The notes: generated from the letters alone by a model not told the origin. DNA of 64,000 bases from Takakia lepidozioides (GCA_030704615.1 CM060734.1:57986042-58050041), one strand, 5' to 3'. Positions 9,692-20,578 are shown, counted from the first letter of the stretch. Numbers and translations are program-made.

Positions 9692-10505
9692 GCTGTCCAT
9701 TTCTGTATGTTCTCGATGAAACTTCCCATGTATTATGCTTCTCTGAGTTCAATCTGTCCTTCTCTTCAGACGTGTAAAGCTTTCTCACGATGCTCGATGA
9801 GCATGCTACATCTGTTCTGCATGCTGGTACGTGGGTATTTTGAGTGACCAACCTATTCAAGAATCCATATTTGGGGTTTTCTATTGTACTATCTGAATCC
9901 AAGGCTGAATTTGACGACTACCAATTGGCTTTACTAAGTACTGTACTACATCTCTGACGACACTGCTGTGCTTGAGTGTGTTGCAATGTAGAACTGAAGA
10001 GTGGATTTGCTACACACAATCTACCTGCTGCAAACTACAAAAAGTTCCTGAGCTTCACCCTTAAATCTAAATCTTGCTGAATAGACACCAGCGTATTCTT
10101 GGGCTCTGTGTTTGTAGCATTTTGTAAGAAAATCATACCTGATGACACCCTAGCAATCATCAGATGGTGTATATCTGCACCCTGTTTACAAATGATGACA
10201 CAATCTGGTGTACACATGCAAAAGTGCCCGTTTTTTAGAGTTTTTTAGTATGAACCCAGAGACCTCAGTCCTTTTGATTAAAATCTTTTATATTAAGAGA
10301 TTGTAGATTGGGCTTAATCAATAGGATTAAGCAGCCTATAGGAATATGGTTTCATATGACGTTCATGGTTTAGCTATCCTTAAAACGATTACTTCGTAAT
10401 TGTATCTGAAAGCATACCGTCGGACAACCTCTGTTGCATGTCTTAAGAAATGGGCAGTAGTGTCGATAGTCTGTTTTGTTTAAGTCATAAACTAGCGGTA
10501 AACAT
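9692..10505. other. LHCA3 3' region and intergenic DNA
   Basis: No gene is supported. The first few hundred bases should hold the LHCA3 3' untranslated region. The end of this stretch (gtaaaca, then tttggcgacc) resembles an LTR end followed by a primer-binding site. Confidence 0.4.
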
Positions 10506-11407
10506 TTGGCGACCATACTGGGGACTAACGGTATGTTGAGTTCAAGAGTACTCAAAGAAGGATGGTTACTCAATGATTTCTTGAAATCACGACAGAACGA
10601 GTCAACAGAAGCAAAGGAATGGAAAACATTCCTAGAAAAATTTGATGGTTTACCAAGAGCAATACAACAGAAAATCTTTCTTTCAGTCGCGAAAGAAGAT
10701 GACAAATGGGGATTGAAGGGAGGAGTGATCAGTATTACACGAGCACCTTGGGAATGTAGGATTAGAAGTGAAGAGTGGTTGTCTCGTCTAGCTCCATTGA
10801 TTACTCTAATCCCAATCAGAAAAGTTTGCTACACTAGTTATATTTTCAGAGAATGATGTTCAAATTATGAATATTGTCACACAATCATAGAAGCAGTGGA
10901 GTACTGGATACCCAAAGACTTATTGCAAGTCAGATACACTGAAAAAGACAGATGGTATTATGTGCCCATTAAAAGTTTGGTGATCAATCAGTAAAAAAGA
11001 AAATTAAGTCGTAATACGGATTCTTGCAAGATAGGATAAATCTTGAAGAAAGGGTAGAGACCACTATAAATTTTCTTTACTGACATACCAAGACTGATTA
11101 AAGGGTGCCGAAAAAGAGTTTTACATATGATGTGGGAATGAATGAGGAAATTAAAGAAAAAGCTAAACAAGACAGAGCTGAACGAATAGAGAAATATGCT
11201 GCAGAAAAGGAGGCTCGGTTAAGAGAAGAGTTCCCAGAATTACAGAACTTGAATATTATTCAAGGTGAGACATCAAGACAAATTGACAGTGATAAACCAG
11301 AGAAATCGGATCGGTGGGAAGTGGGAACACTACACCAGAATAAGTTGCCAATAATGTACTTGATGAATGGTTACCACAAGAAAGATCTGAAGGACCTTCT
11401 ACAGTAA
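10506..11407 (+). mobile_element. Possible LTR-element remnant: primer-binding-like site and two short gag-like frames
   Basis: TTTGGCGACCATACTGGGGAC at about 10506-10526 follows a CA and resembles the tRNA primer-binding leaders of some plant gypsy elements, which often read TTGGCGnC...GGGGA. It is followed by a 116-residue frame (10506-10856) and a 100-residue Lys/Glu-rich frame (11105-11407). The latter has a helical stretch with KAKQDRAERIEKYAAEKEAR. Neither frame has a zinc knuckle or other diagnostic motif, and the region between them is broken. No matching LTR pair was found, so this is a weak call. Confidence 0.3.
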
Positions 11408-12970
11408 CAAGTCCAAAACGAGGTTTTGCTGAAATATTAGAAGAAAGATTTGAGAACATTCTAAGAATAAGATGAATGTGCTTATGTGATGTGCACTCTC
11501 AGATCTCAATCTGTCAATGAACTTTCCCCATGAGTATAATGAGACACTGTTGGATACAAAACCACCAGCATATCTGATGCTGAAACAACTCAGGTCTACC
11601 AAATTAACTAATATGATGAAAAGTCTCCCATGAAATGACAGTCAGCATCAACAGCTATTGATGAAGAAAATGTAGCCAAAAGAACTTGATTAACTGGTCT
11701 ACTGTTAGCACACTCATATAATCTTGCCTGTGTCTTGGATGCATCCAGTCAGTGATGCAATGGCACGGCAACGTTTACTAAAATACCTTGCCCTTTAAAA
11801 GTGACCTTCTTGCTTTCAGAGGCTGCGGCTATAAACCTATCACTAGGAATGACACCAGAAGATTCGAGTGAACTCCATTGTTGAAACAAAAAAAAATGTT
11901 ACAGATTTTTAATTGGCCACGAGCTTTTGAAAGCTTTAGCCACAAGTACCCTCTCCCTCCCCCTTGTTGTGGCTGTCTGCGCCTCTTCTGCTCAGTGCAA
12001 ATTCGATGCTCAGCTACATACTGGATCCGGTATATAATAATTGCATTATGATCTGTAAATTGATAAGGGTGAAGGGTCTTGACATAGGTAGCAATGGGAC
12101 TCTAGTTTGCTGCAAGAAAGATAATTTAGACTGGTAAATGGCATAGGTCTATGCCAAAACATGCTTGGTTCCATTTACATTTCACTGTGACGTCCTCAAG
12201 ATTCAGTTCTAATGTCTAATACATTGATGTTACAAAACTGAAGTGATGGGCGTCCAGTGCCACCCAACGAGTGTTAGTCCAGGGAGCTTGTCTCCTATCA
12301 CAGTATGGAGGATTCGTGAAAAGAAGAATGGAAGACGGCGATGCTGATTATGGCACGAAATAGATTGTAGCAATGTCTTTGGAATATCAGAAGAGCTAAT
12401 CCGTGGCAGACGGGTCAGAAGATACCCATGCTTGCTTTGGAACCGCCATTTGCCATTAAAAATCACTTACAAATTGACAAAAACTTCAGCTCTTGGCAGG
12501 AGGTAGTACTGTGATTTTCTCTAAAATCAGTGCTACTAGGTACACCTCTTGTTGCTTTGATTCCAGCACAGACCTCAAAAACGTAGCATAAAGTGAGCCG
12601 TGGAAATTCGGAAATCTAGAAGGCCACTGGGCACCAGAGAAATGAAACCGTTCGTGGAGAGAAAGTCGGACACCCAAATAAGAAGATGAACAAGAGCAGG
12701 AAGAAGAATTACAGAAAACATCAAGGACAACCTTTGCAATGAAGAACAACCCACTGTCACATAATCTTCCATATATGAATCACTTGATACATAAGCTCCA
12801 CAGTTTGAACCGCCAGAGAAAATCAAAACCCATATCGTCTTCCCACGAATAGGCTTTGCGCCCCTTTCCACACGAAGCGAAGCCTCTCTTCCAAAACAGC
12901 CTTTGGAAAAATATCAAGGGCCATCAGGCTACGGGCCTCTAGTGTCTTGCAATTTCACACGCTAAATACC
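11408..12970. other. Intergenic DNA without recognised features
   Basis: No convincing coding frames, RNA genes or repeats were seen. The right part is probably the 3' untranslated and terminator region of the minus-strand RPL38 gene. Confidence 0.5.
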
Positions 12971-13180
12971 TCACAGGTCGTGGACAGTGAGACCAGGCGG
13001 CAGCGACTGCTTTAGCTTGTCGGCCTTATCGGTGTCGAATACGCACAGCGTGTAGAGGTACTTCTTGCACCGCACGTTGAACTTGACCACATCCTTGCTC
13101 CTCTTGATCTTCACCGACCGTGCATCCTTACGGCGGGCCGTGAGGAGAAAGTCCTTGATCTCACTGATCTGCTTCGGCAT
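12971..13180 (-). CDS. RPL38: 60S ribosomal protein L38 (eL38)
   Basis: A complete 69-residue frame, the usual eL38 length, starts [19 protein letters not shown] and ends [11 protein letters not shown]. The basic core with [12 protein letters not shown] is highly conserved in eukaryotes. The protein is a component of the large ribosomal subunit. The coding region has no intron here. A GTAAGG...GCAG pair upstream of the ATG (about 13200-13245 on the minus strand) suggests an intron in the 5' untranslated region. That and the upstream telo-box favour a functional gene over a processed copy. Confidence 0.93.
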   Translation of the reverse strand: MPKQISEIKDFLLTARRKDARSVKIKRSKDVVKFNVRCKKYLYTLCVFDTDKADKLKQSLPPGLTVHDL

Positions 13181-13310
13181 GGTGCTTGCCCTCTACTCCA
13201 ATCTGCGCACGCTCCAGCTGTGGCGGCCCAGTACCTTACCCAGCAGCACACAAAAGAGCTAGAGAGCTCCTTCACTCTCGTCAAAGACTTGTTCCCTGCC
13301 GCTGCCTTGT

Positions 13311-13325
13311 TTAGGGTTAGGGTTT
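13311..13325 (-). promoter_or_regulatory. Telo-box upstream of RPL38
   Basis: On the minus strand this reads AAACCCTAACCCTAA about 130 bases upstream of the RPL38 start. Telo-boxes (AAACCCTAA) are standard promoter elements of plant ribosomal-protein genes. Confidence 0.7.
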
Positions 13326-13380
13326 CCGCCACATCGCGGGTCGCAATGGGAACCGGTTCTATGACTCCATAAAATACCAT

Positions 13381-13626
13381 TTCATTTCATTTAAGCTCTT
13401 TGAGCTTTATGTGGACCGTGTTATAAAGTAGCATTTCATTTCAGTTCTCCTGTTGCTCTACTATTCCTTCGTCTCTCTTACTGAAAGATACTAGGTGTCT
13501 CTTTTCAGAATCTGCTTGTCTGTTGTCAAGACCAGAAGTGTTTAGTAAGCAGGAGGCAGCCCTATTTTCGAAGAGAAGAATGAAAGAACAGAAGTCAAGT
13601 CAAGACCTTGCCGACCCCATCACTAG
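13381..13626. other. Spacer between RPL38 and the non-LTR element
   Basis: Two nearly identical blocks of the form catttcattt/catttcagtt occur at about 13378-13445. No gene is seen. The 5' end of the non-LTR element may lie here. Confidence 0.4.
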
Positions 13627-15545
13627 CATGCGCCTCTCCCATCAGACCGTACCCCATGCCCAGCTTGCGGTCGTCTTTTTGCGCACATCAGAGGGCTTGC
13701 GCGACACCAGCGCAAGTGTGCGGCTCTTCATCAGTCAAACACAAATGGTACTTCTCCATTTCAGCCCAGTGTCTTGCACGCGCCACCTCCTGCCTCTACT
13801 TGGCATTGGCTTTCAGCGCTAGATGTTCTGGGCACATTTCAGCTAGGACTGCCAAGGCCTCGTCTTTATACAAGAATTCCGGTGGCACTACGTCATGAGG
13901 TCCAACTTGCACTCCGTCTACCCTTAGACAAGCTGGCTCGTGATCATGATGATATACCAGCATGGTATTTTTTCTTGTTATTTCCTCAGTGGTGTTTGGT
14001 TTTGTCCCCTCGTGGCGGTCAGTCAGGGCACAGAGAGACGCGCATCCGTCTTCACCGTTTTTTATCTGGAGATTGGGAGAGTCTGCAAGATGAGCATCAA
14101 TTACGGGCACTAGCCCTTGCGGCACGCACCCCTCCCGCTTCCTCCATGCAGCCACCCTCATCAGCCCACAGGCGACTTCGTCATAGTCTCATGTTAGGCC
14201 GCGTTGGCGAGTACTCACGCGCGGCCAAGGCTTTAACACCTTCCTCACCAGCGCCTCCATCACCGGATACTGTCACTGCCCTCGAAGCCCTTCACCCATC
14301 AGCTCAGGATATTCTGCCGCTTTTTGTCGAGGACTTCGAGCCAGACCAGGATCTCAAGCTAGATCGGGAGGTCTTCACTCAGGCCTTCATGCACAGTCCC
14401 CATCTTGCAACGGCAGGTCCTTCCGGTCTCATATATGAGCACTTACGCGACTGTTTCTCTCCCCAGGACTCTGCTAGTGGCTTCTCTCAGCTATTTCAGA
14501 TTTGCTCATTTATTGCTGTTGGCCGTATCCCTGCCCCAGTGGCCCGTCTCCTTGGGGCCTCCAGATTGTTGGCTATGAGCAAACCCTCAGGTACTGGCAT
14601 CCGCCCTATCGTAGTTGGAGAGGTTCTTTACCGCCTTGTCAGCCGCTCACTTTGTCTTCAGTTTCGAGATGCCTTCTCCGGACACCTCTTTCCGCACCAG
14701 TTCGGGGGCGCCACTCCAGGCGGTTGCGAGGCGGTGATTCAGGGGATTCGTGCAGCTCTTGATCTTCATCCGGATTGGGTGGTTCTCCAGGTCGACGTCA
14801 CCAACGCTTTCAACACTGTGTCACGAGCGGCTATCTTTCAGGAGCTCCGTTCAGCCGAAGGAGATTTCCACCAGCTCATTCCGTTTGTTTGATTATTCTA
14901 TGCATCCACCACTCCCATATACTACAGTCATCATTCTCGCCTAGGTGAGTGCTCCATCATTCAGTCCGAGGTGGGGACCCGCCAAGGCGACCATTTAGGA
15001 GGACCTTTGTTTGCCATGGCTCATGTCCGCGCCCTCACGGCTTCTGCACAAGTTCACTCATCTTGTCTTTTTCCGTCGGTGGCAGACAACACGCACATTG
15101 TAGGCCCTGCCTCACAGGTATTTTCAGCTTACCATCATTTTGTCACCCAACTCTCTGCCGTGGGCCTTTCAGTGCAACCTCGCAAATGTGCGGTGTGGGC
15201 TCCGTCCGGTCTCCCTGCAGATTTTGTCCTCCCTGCTCACTTCATTGCTCCGCCCAATGGGATCAGAATCCTGGGAGTCTCTTTTGGCACCACCCAGTTC
15301 ACAACGTCCTTCTTGGAAGATGCATTCCACTAGGATGCCACCCACGCCGATCTCCTTCCTAGGCTCGGAGATGTACAGATAGCATATGGAATCTTAACCA
15401 AATGTTTCCTTCAGCGTCCCTCATATCTCTTGCGCACTGTTCCACCCAGCCCAGATTTCCTACACCTCTTATCTGGGTTTGATACTACCATGATGACTAT
15501 CTTCGGGAGATTGTTAGGACCAGGAGCTCTGGAGGGTGTCGCGGC
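13627..15545 (+). pseudogene. Non-LTR retrotransposon ORF, zinc finger and reverse transcriptase part
   Basis: The frame opens after a TAG at 13624. A zinc finger, CPACGRLFAHIRGLARHQRKC in spacing but split here as CPACGRLF and ARHQRKC, lies at 13657-13719. RT motifs follow: GPSGLIYEHLRD, GIRPIVVGEVLYRL, FGGATPGGCEAV, the first catalytic Asp in LQVDVTNAFN, GTRQGDHLGGPLFA, and VADNTHIVG where family members have an Asp pair. The second Asp is Asn, so catalysis should be lost. In-frame stops occur at 14890-14892 and 15331-15333 without any frameshift. The Asp-to-Asn change and the first stop both fit CG-to-TG/CA transitions, the mark of methylated-cytosine decay. Homology ends around 15545. Confidence 0.82.
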
Positions 15546-15806
15546 CCTTTGCCTTGAGGGCAAGGGGTCGGGACACAGAAGGGGCTGCCCCTGTGGTGGG
15601 GGCAGTAGCAGCAATAGGTACGGAGGCTGAAGCACCCTTGAGTGCCCAAGGCACTCAAAGAGGTAGAGGCGCTCACTAGGCGGAGCCTCGCACACCGGGT
15701 TGCGGTGGGGGTGGCTCCACAAGGGGTGGTGGTAGCTTAGCGGGACTTAGTGGGGGTGGCATAGGACTCACCATGGGGTGGAGACCTCGTGGTGGGAGTT
15801 GTGGGG
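15546..15806. other. GC-rich segment of unknown origin before the LTR element
   Basis: This segment lies between the last recognisable RT-element codons (LLGPGALEGVAAL) and the 5' LTR at 15807. It begins TGTCGCGGCCC and is rich in GGTGG runs. It may be an extended 5' part of the LTR whose partner was deleted from the right LTR, or filler from a rearrangement. No coding sense was seen. Confidence 0.4.
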
Positions 15807-16263
15807 AGTCTTGGGACTCATCACGGCCCAATGGGGCCGTGGTGAGTGGGCCAAGACTCACCGCGACTCACCACCGGGAGTCGAGGGTTTTCGTGGTGGT
15901 TCGCCATAAAATGGCATGGTTGTTTGTGAAACCCCCGCGGACAGCTACAAAAGTATATATAATGGGAGTAGTGACCCCGAGAACGGTGCAAGCCCGTTGG
16001 TGACCAAAAACTAGTGAATAAGCGAGCGAGCCGGAAAGCGACCAAAGAGTGGGGAGCTGTTCCGGACTGCCATCTACCAAAAGGGAATTCCACTAGGCCC
16101 AAATAGGTGGAGGGTTTAGTGGGGGAGCGAAGGGGGACCGTTATGTCCCGGTGAGCAGCCGAAGCTCCAAGTTGGCCCGGCGGCCAGGTTGGGAGTCAGG
16201 CGCGCGCATCAAAGCGAGTAACTATGACTTGAAGGGGAGCTTACCGAAGTGAGGTGCGCGACA
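15807..16263 (+). repeat. Left LTR, 457 bp
   Basis: Pairs with 16763-17219, with seven differences. It begins AGTCTTGGG where the partner has TGTCTTGGG, and ends in ACA. A TATA box (gtatatataa) lies at 15953-15962 and is the likely promoter. Confidence 0.9.
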
Positions 16264-16265
16264 CT

Positions 16266-16277
16266 TGGTATCAGAGC
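16266..16277 (+). promoter_or_regulatory. Primer-binding site for initiator tRNA-Met
   Basis: TGGTATCAGAGC is the standard plant LTR-retrotransposon primer-binding site, complementary to the 3' end of initiator tRNA-Met. It lies two bases after the left LTR. Confidence 0.92.
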
Positions 16278-16318
16278 TTAGAGTTCAGTACGCGATCGTC
16301 CTTGGGATTGGCCTCATC

Positions 16319-16762
16319 ATGGGGTCGGGCAAGCCAAAGCGAAAGCGGAACGGCCCAAAAGATGATGATCCTGGTGAGCCCGATGGGGGCGACGTGTCAC
16401 CGAAGCGGCCGTTTGAGGAAGCGACGCAGGTTTCTGAAAACGAGGCCGCTCAAGAGCGGGAGTCGGAGCCTGAGGAATCCCTGAGAGCTCCGACAGACCA
16501 ACAGATGCCTCCCATGCCGGCAACTTTTTGGGAAGGGTTGTTGGCGCAGTTTGGCGGGACGTTGAAAGACGTGTTGAAGGCGGCTAATGCCACTTCCATT
16601 AAGGCAAAGTTTAAGGTGAAGCCTAAGGAACCTAGCACCTTCGAGGGCGTCCGAAATCGGAAGGCACTCAACACCTAGCTCTTGGAGCTAGAGCAGTACT
16701 TCCGGGCGGCCAAGTTGAGTGACGAGGATCGGGTGGAAGTGGCTCCCACCTATTTGAGGGGC
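16319..16762 (+). pseudogene. Truncated gag start of the short LTR element
   Basis: An ATG 42 bases after the primer-binding site opens a 119-codon frame. It has a basic start (MGSGKPKRKRNG), a Pro/Glu-rich stretch and KFKVKPKEPSTFEGVRN, typical of gag before its capsid domain. TAG at 16676-16678 probably replaces a Trp, since the frame continues with LLELEQYFRAAKLSDEDR and runs into the right LTR at 16763. The capsid core, zinc knuckle and pol are absent, so this element cannot supply its own proteins. Confidence 0.75.
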
Positions 16763-17219
16763 TGTCTTGGGACTCATCACGGCCCAATGGGGCCGTGGTG
16801 AGTGGGCCAAGACTCACCGCGACTCACCACCGGGAGTCGAGGGTTTTCGTGGTGGTTCGCCATAAAATGGCATGGTTGTTTGTGAAACCCCCGCGGACAG
16901 CTACAGAAGTATATATAAGGGGAGTAGTGACCCCGAGAATGGTGCAAGCCCATTGGTGACCAAAAACTAGTGAATAAGCGAGCGAGCCGGAAAGCGACCA
17001 AAGAGTGGGGAGCTGTTCCGGACTGCCATCTACCAAAAGGGAATTCCAATAGGCCCAAATAGGTGGAGGGTTTAGTGGGGGAGCGAAGGGGGACCATTAT
17101 GTCCCGGTGAGCAGCCGAAGCTCCAAGTTGGCCCGGCGGCCAGGTTGGGAGTCAGGCGCGCGCATCAAAGCGAGTAACTATGACTTGAAGGGGAGCTTAC
17201 CGAAGTGAGGTGCGCGACA
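16763..17219 (+). repeat. Right LTR, 457 bp
   Basis: Begins TGTCTTGGG and ends GCGACA. It carries the same TATA region as the left LTR. The two LTRs are about 98.5% identical, so the insertion is recent relative to the decay of the host non-LTR element. Confidence 0.9.
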
Positions 17220-17220
17220 C

Positions 17221-18400
17221 TTGGGTGCTCAGGGACTTTTGCCACGACAGCAAGCCACCTTGCCCGTCTCTTCCGGTGGTGTGGGTCTTTTGTCCACTGT
17301 CACTACCGCCCCGTCAGCTTTCCTCGGCAGTTGGGCATTGGTGGCGCCAGCCCTCGCTTCACGATTTCTTTGTGACCATCGTCCCATCCTTATGGACGCC
17401 GTTGCACATGTCGACAGTGACATTTTACCCTTCCAGCAGCATCTCCGCTCTGCACGAGATCATCTTCCAGCACCGGCACGAACATGTCTACCACCATTTG
17501 AGCAGTTGGTTGCTCAAGGCCTCGACCATCTTCAGGAGTCCATTTCCGAGCGTGTGCACCGTCATTCATTTTCCGGCATGCTCTCAAGTGCTTCTTCTGA
17601 GTTGCATCGAGCCCGACTTCTATCATGCGCAGGACTCGGAGCAGGGGCATGGTTGACAGCACGACCCACTATCACACCTTTTCGCCTCTCATCCCCTATT
17701 TTCACTACTGCGCTCCGCCTTCGACTCGGTTTGCCTCATCCTTCGGCATCGGGCCTTCAACGCTGCGTCTGTCTTCAGCCCATCGATTACCATCCATCTC
17801 CTCCGCTGTCCATGTGGTGGTGAGCGCACTGCGTCTCATGATATGGTTCACGATGCGGTGACATCTATTGCTCGGGAGGCAGGGTATCTACGACCCACGC
17901 TCACGTCCCACTCTACACGCCGCCGTGTTGACATCATCCTATCTAGAGATGGTTTGCGTACCCTAGCAGATGTCGTTCTCGTCGACCCCACTCGAGCGGA
18001 TTTGCTATCTCGCGCAGCTACCACACTAGGCACGGCAGCCACTGTAGCAGCTCAGGCCAAGGAGCGCGACTACAGCGATCGTCACCCCACCGACACATTT
18101 CTTCCACTGGCGGTCGAGATATTTGGCTCATTGCACCGGCACTTCGACGATTTCCTGCGGACATGTGCACATCATGCAGCCAAGAGCGGGTCCACTGACA
18201 TCCCACATGTCTCCGTCCTTGTCGCCTACTATCGACAACATGTTTCACTTGCTTTGCAGAGAGCACAAGTCATCTCTATTTTGCATCGGGCTGATGTGGC
18301 TAGCTCCACGTCATCTCATCTTCCGCCTCTGCCTGACACTTTGCCTATCTCCTTGCCTGATCTCCTCCAGGCTGTTGGCTGGGAGGGTCGCTCTGCTTGA
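17221..18400 (+). pseudogene. Non-LTR retrotransposon ORF, C-terminal zinc motif and restriction-like endonuclease part
   Basis: The frame resumes after the LTR element with QATLPVSSGGVGLLS, a thumb-side motif typical of this RT group. It runs to a frameshift near 17795-17820. In the next frame a CPCGGERTASHDMVHD zinc motif (CxC...HxxxH) precedes STRRRVDIILSRDG and ADVVLVDPTRAD. The Asp residues of these two blocks fit the PD-(D/E)XK nuclease core used by RLE retrotransposons to nick their target. The protein ends at 18400. The frameshift and the upstream defects make this a non-functional copy. Confidence 0.75.
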
Positions 18401-18512
18401 GTAGTTTACTATAGCTTTTGTTTTCATCGCTGGTTGAGTAGCTTACTATAGCTTTTGTTTTTTTTTCTCTAGCTGAGTAGCTTACTATAGCTTTTTGTTT
18501 TCTTCTCTTGTT
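18399..18512 (+). repeat. Three tandem ~37-bp units in the 3' end of the non-LTR element
   Basis: The unit begins gagtagcttactatagctttt and recurs three times with small differences. Tandem units at the 3' end are common in non-LTR elements and may help reverse transcriptase recognise its own RNA. A run of 15 C follows at about 18523-18537. Confidence 0.8.
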
Positions 18513-18765
18513 TCTTGTTCCTCCCCCCCCCCCCCCTTTTTGGGAACTTCTCATCGTATGCACGTTCACCCATTGTACATGTTGTAAATAAAATCTTACA
18601 ATGTTTCATCATTGTCAAGGGTTGGAGTAACAATGGGAGCAGACACAACAACACGAGTAAGTAAGCATCAAGTGGATTGGAGCATGCATTGGAGTTGTAC
18701 AGATACTTAGATGCTGAAATTGTAAGGTGCAAATGCTTGCTTCAGGTTTGGGCAACGGTGACAAT

Positions 18766-18907
18766 CTTTTTCTTGTACAAAACAGAGATCGATGCTTCCC
18801 CCTTAGCTGTGTAGGTATATAGCTAACCACCAAAAGCTTGCTGGATATTTACACATTGTTCCAGCTGGGACGGCCATTCAAATTCATCGGCAATTTCTTA
18901 ATCCCTA
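18766..18907 (+). repeat. Dispersed direct repeat, left copy
   Basis: Closely similar to 23276-23440. It shares ctttttctt.tacaaaacaga, gctaaccaccaaa, ggatatttacac and ccagctgggacggcc, each within 20 bases. The pair brackets about 4.4 kb that contains a gag-like ORF. Confidence 0.8.
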
Positions 18908-18972
18908 GAAAAAGGAAAAAAAAAAAAAAAACAATAATGATCACAAAATGTAACACAAAAATATAAAAATAC

Positions 18973-19092
18973 AGCCGCTGCCATGGATGAAAATTGAAAA
19001 CTGAGTCCATGAATGACGTTTTAAATGAAAACTCAGCCGCTGTCATGGATGAAAATTGAAAAACTGAGTCAATGGATGACGTTTAAATGAAT
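18973..19092 (+). repeat. Tandem duplication, 62-bp unit
   Basis: Two adjacent copies start gccgctg(c/t)catggatgaa and end gtt(t)taaatgaa, with a few substitutions. The DNA is AT-rich and non-coding. Confidence 0.8.
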
Positions 19093-19309
19093 ATCATTTC
19101 TAGATTTGTTTCTTATTATATATTTGTTTATGAATTTAAATTCAAGTTTCTATACCATATGCACTTTTAGAGAAATTTTTGAGAATTAGGCAGTCTTTGA
19201 AGATAATTTTCTTAATTTAGGCACTCTTGTCAAAAATAATTTTAACCCCCTTAAAAAAAAACAAAAAAAACAAAAAGATTTGGTGGCTGGCAGGTCTTGG
19301 TGGTACTTT

Positions 19310-20578
19310 ATGGCATTTGTGCCTTCGGCTATCTGTGTGTATCAAAATACTCAAGAGAATAAACAGATATCTGCAAACACCTCTGAAAAAGACTTCATCC
19401 CTTCTGTAAGTAATCACCCAATCCTTGGGCACATGATTTTACCGGATGAAGAAAAAGAGGCAGTGAGAGAATTCTGTGAACAAGTAGAACTCTCACAAGT
19501 GGAGCAAGAAAGAGCAGCAAGTGCCACTCCTGGAAATCTGCAATTTGTCCCTTGGTTGCCTCCCCGTGCAGTTGAATTAGAGGTTGTCAATAACGATCAT
19601 ATGATGTGGCATCCACATGCTAATATCAACCTATTGGCACCCATTTCCATTGAAATGTGGGTCAAATGGGGCAACATAACTCTTGCTGAACGCAGTAGAT
19701 GTGCACAAGATGCTAAGGAGGGTCTTCAGAGAATAAAAAAGGAACCTATTGCCGTGGCGTGGCCACTAAGGACCTTCTACTACAAGCTCCGTGACAAAGG
19801 TGAGAACCTTACCTTGAGGACCAAAAATGATTTGCCGACTGGCTCAGCCAGATCCAAGAACCATAAGAGTCAACTCTTCAATTGGCATCGTCTCTACATA
19901 AGATGCAACTGTGGACAAGGAGGGGCACCCTCTTCTTGCATTGGGAGTGTTGCTTGGTTTGACCATATGGTTTGGTATATGCTGAACAATCTGATTGTGT
20001 TCTTCCCTGATGATGCCTATCCTTCGGTGCAAACCAAGTATTACAATTTTCTGGTATGGATCATGCGGGCTGCCAGATCTGCTGTACTGGCACAAATTAC
20101 CTTCCAGATGACCCGAGGGTTCATAATGGAAGCAGCCTGTGAATTCTCAAATGACCCACAAGCCAAGCTGCTTGCGAAGTTAGGAGAATCCAAGGGGGCC
20201 AGATACATTGAGACACTCGTGAAACCTGGGTTTTTTTCAGACAGCCTTCCCAGGCCACAATTCAATAGCTACAAACGGCAGCGTATGGAGGGGCAGATGC
20301 CTCCTCAACAAGGCAAGAACAATACTACTCGGGGAAGAGGTACCCCTGGTCGTGGAAGAGGTCTCTACCAAAGAGGAGGACGCTCTGGCAGGGGACAGTA
20401 CTCTACCAACACCTCTGAGAATTCAAGAGCAACGAATCGGTCCTCAACTGGGGGTTCGGGTGCTAATTCCAGTACCACCATCAACATCGCCAGCCAGGAG
20501 TCATACAAGACTCGTCGTATCACTGACGAGTTCTCCCCAATACACAAACGAGACTTTGGATCATGGAATGATCTGTAA
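19310..20578 (+). CDS. Unrecognised gag-like protein with an RGG-rich tail
   Basis: A 422-residue frame starts at the first ATG of an open stretch. Residues up to about 330 are mixed alpha-helical with no motif I can name. Blocks include ISIEMWVKWGNITLAERSR, LFNWHRLYIRCNCGQG and YNFLVWIMRAARSAVLAQ. From about residue 335 the chain is rich in Gly, Arg, Gln and Ser, with repeated GRG and RGG, as in RNA-binding tails of retroelement nucleocapsid proteins. It lacks CCHC knuckles. It is bracketed by direct repeats (18766-18907 and 23276-23440) and followed by a decayed second frame. A retroelement ORF1 is the best guess; a single-copy host RNA-binding protein is possible. Confidence 0.55.
   Translation: MAFVPSAICVYQNTQENKQISANTSEKDFIPSVSNHPILGHMILPDEEKEAVREFCEQVELSQVEQERAASATPGNLQFVPWLPPRAVELEVVNNDHMMWHPHANINLLAPISIEMWVKWGNITLAERSRCAQDAKEGLQRIKKEPIAVAWPLRTFYYKLRDKGENLTLRTKNDLPTGSARSKNHKSQLFNWHRLYIRCNCGQGGAPSSCIGSVAWFDHMVWYMLNNLIVFFPDDAYPSVQTKYYNFLVWIMRAARSAVLAQITFQMTRGFIMEAACEFSNDPQAKLLAKLGESKGARYIETLVKPGFFSDSLPRPQFNSYKRQRMEGQMPPQQGKNNTTRGRGTPGRGRGLYQRGGRSGRGQYSTNTSENSRATNRSSTGGSGANSSTTINIASQESYKTRRITDEFSPIHKRDFGSWNDL

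Larger units (their letters stand above)
15807..17219 (+). mobile_element. Short non-autonomous LTR retrotransposon (internally deleted)
   Basis: Two 457-bp LTRs with only seven differences flank a ~500-bp interior. A perfect tggtatcagagc primer-binding site follows the left LTR by two bases. The interior holds only the start of gag, so pol is missing. This is a deletion derivative or TRIM-like element that must rely on enzymes from another element. The bases next to the two LTRs (tgggg on the left, cttgg on the right) do not match, so there is no target site duplication. Confidence 0.88.
13627..18626 (+). mobile_element. Non-LTR retrotransposon with zinc finger, RT and restriction-like endonuclease, split by an LTR element
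   Basis: One frame can be followed from 13627 to about 15545 and again from 17221 to 18400. It encodes an N-terminal C2HC zinc finger, an RT domain, a CPC...H...H zinc motif and a PD-(D/E)XK-like endonuclease. This order is that of R2-like, restriction-enzyme-like-endonuclease (RLE) retrotransposons. After the stop come three imperfect tandem copies of a ~37-bp unit, a C-tract and an AATAAA-type signal near 18590. A 1.41-kb LTR element and 260 bp of unexplained DNA interrupt it. Two nonsense codons, a frameshift and a mutated RT active site show this copy is dead. Confidence 0.8.

Noticed and set aside
12230-12871. Minus-strand frames 3' of RPL38
   Set aside because: Ser/Cys-rich with no domain; they lie in the probable 3' untranslated region.
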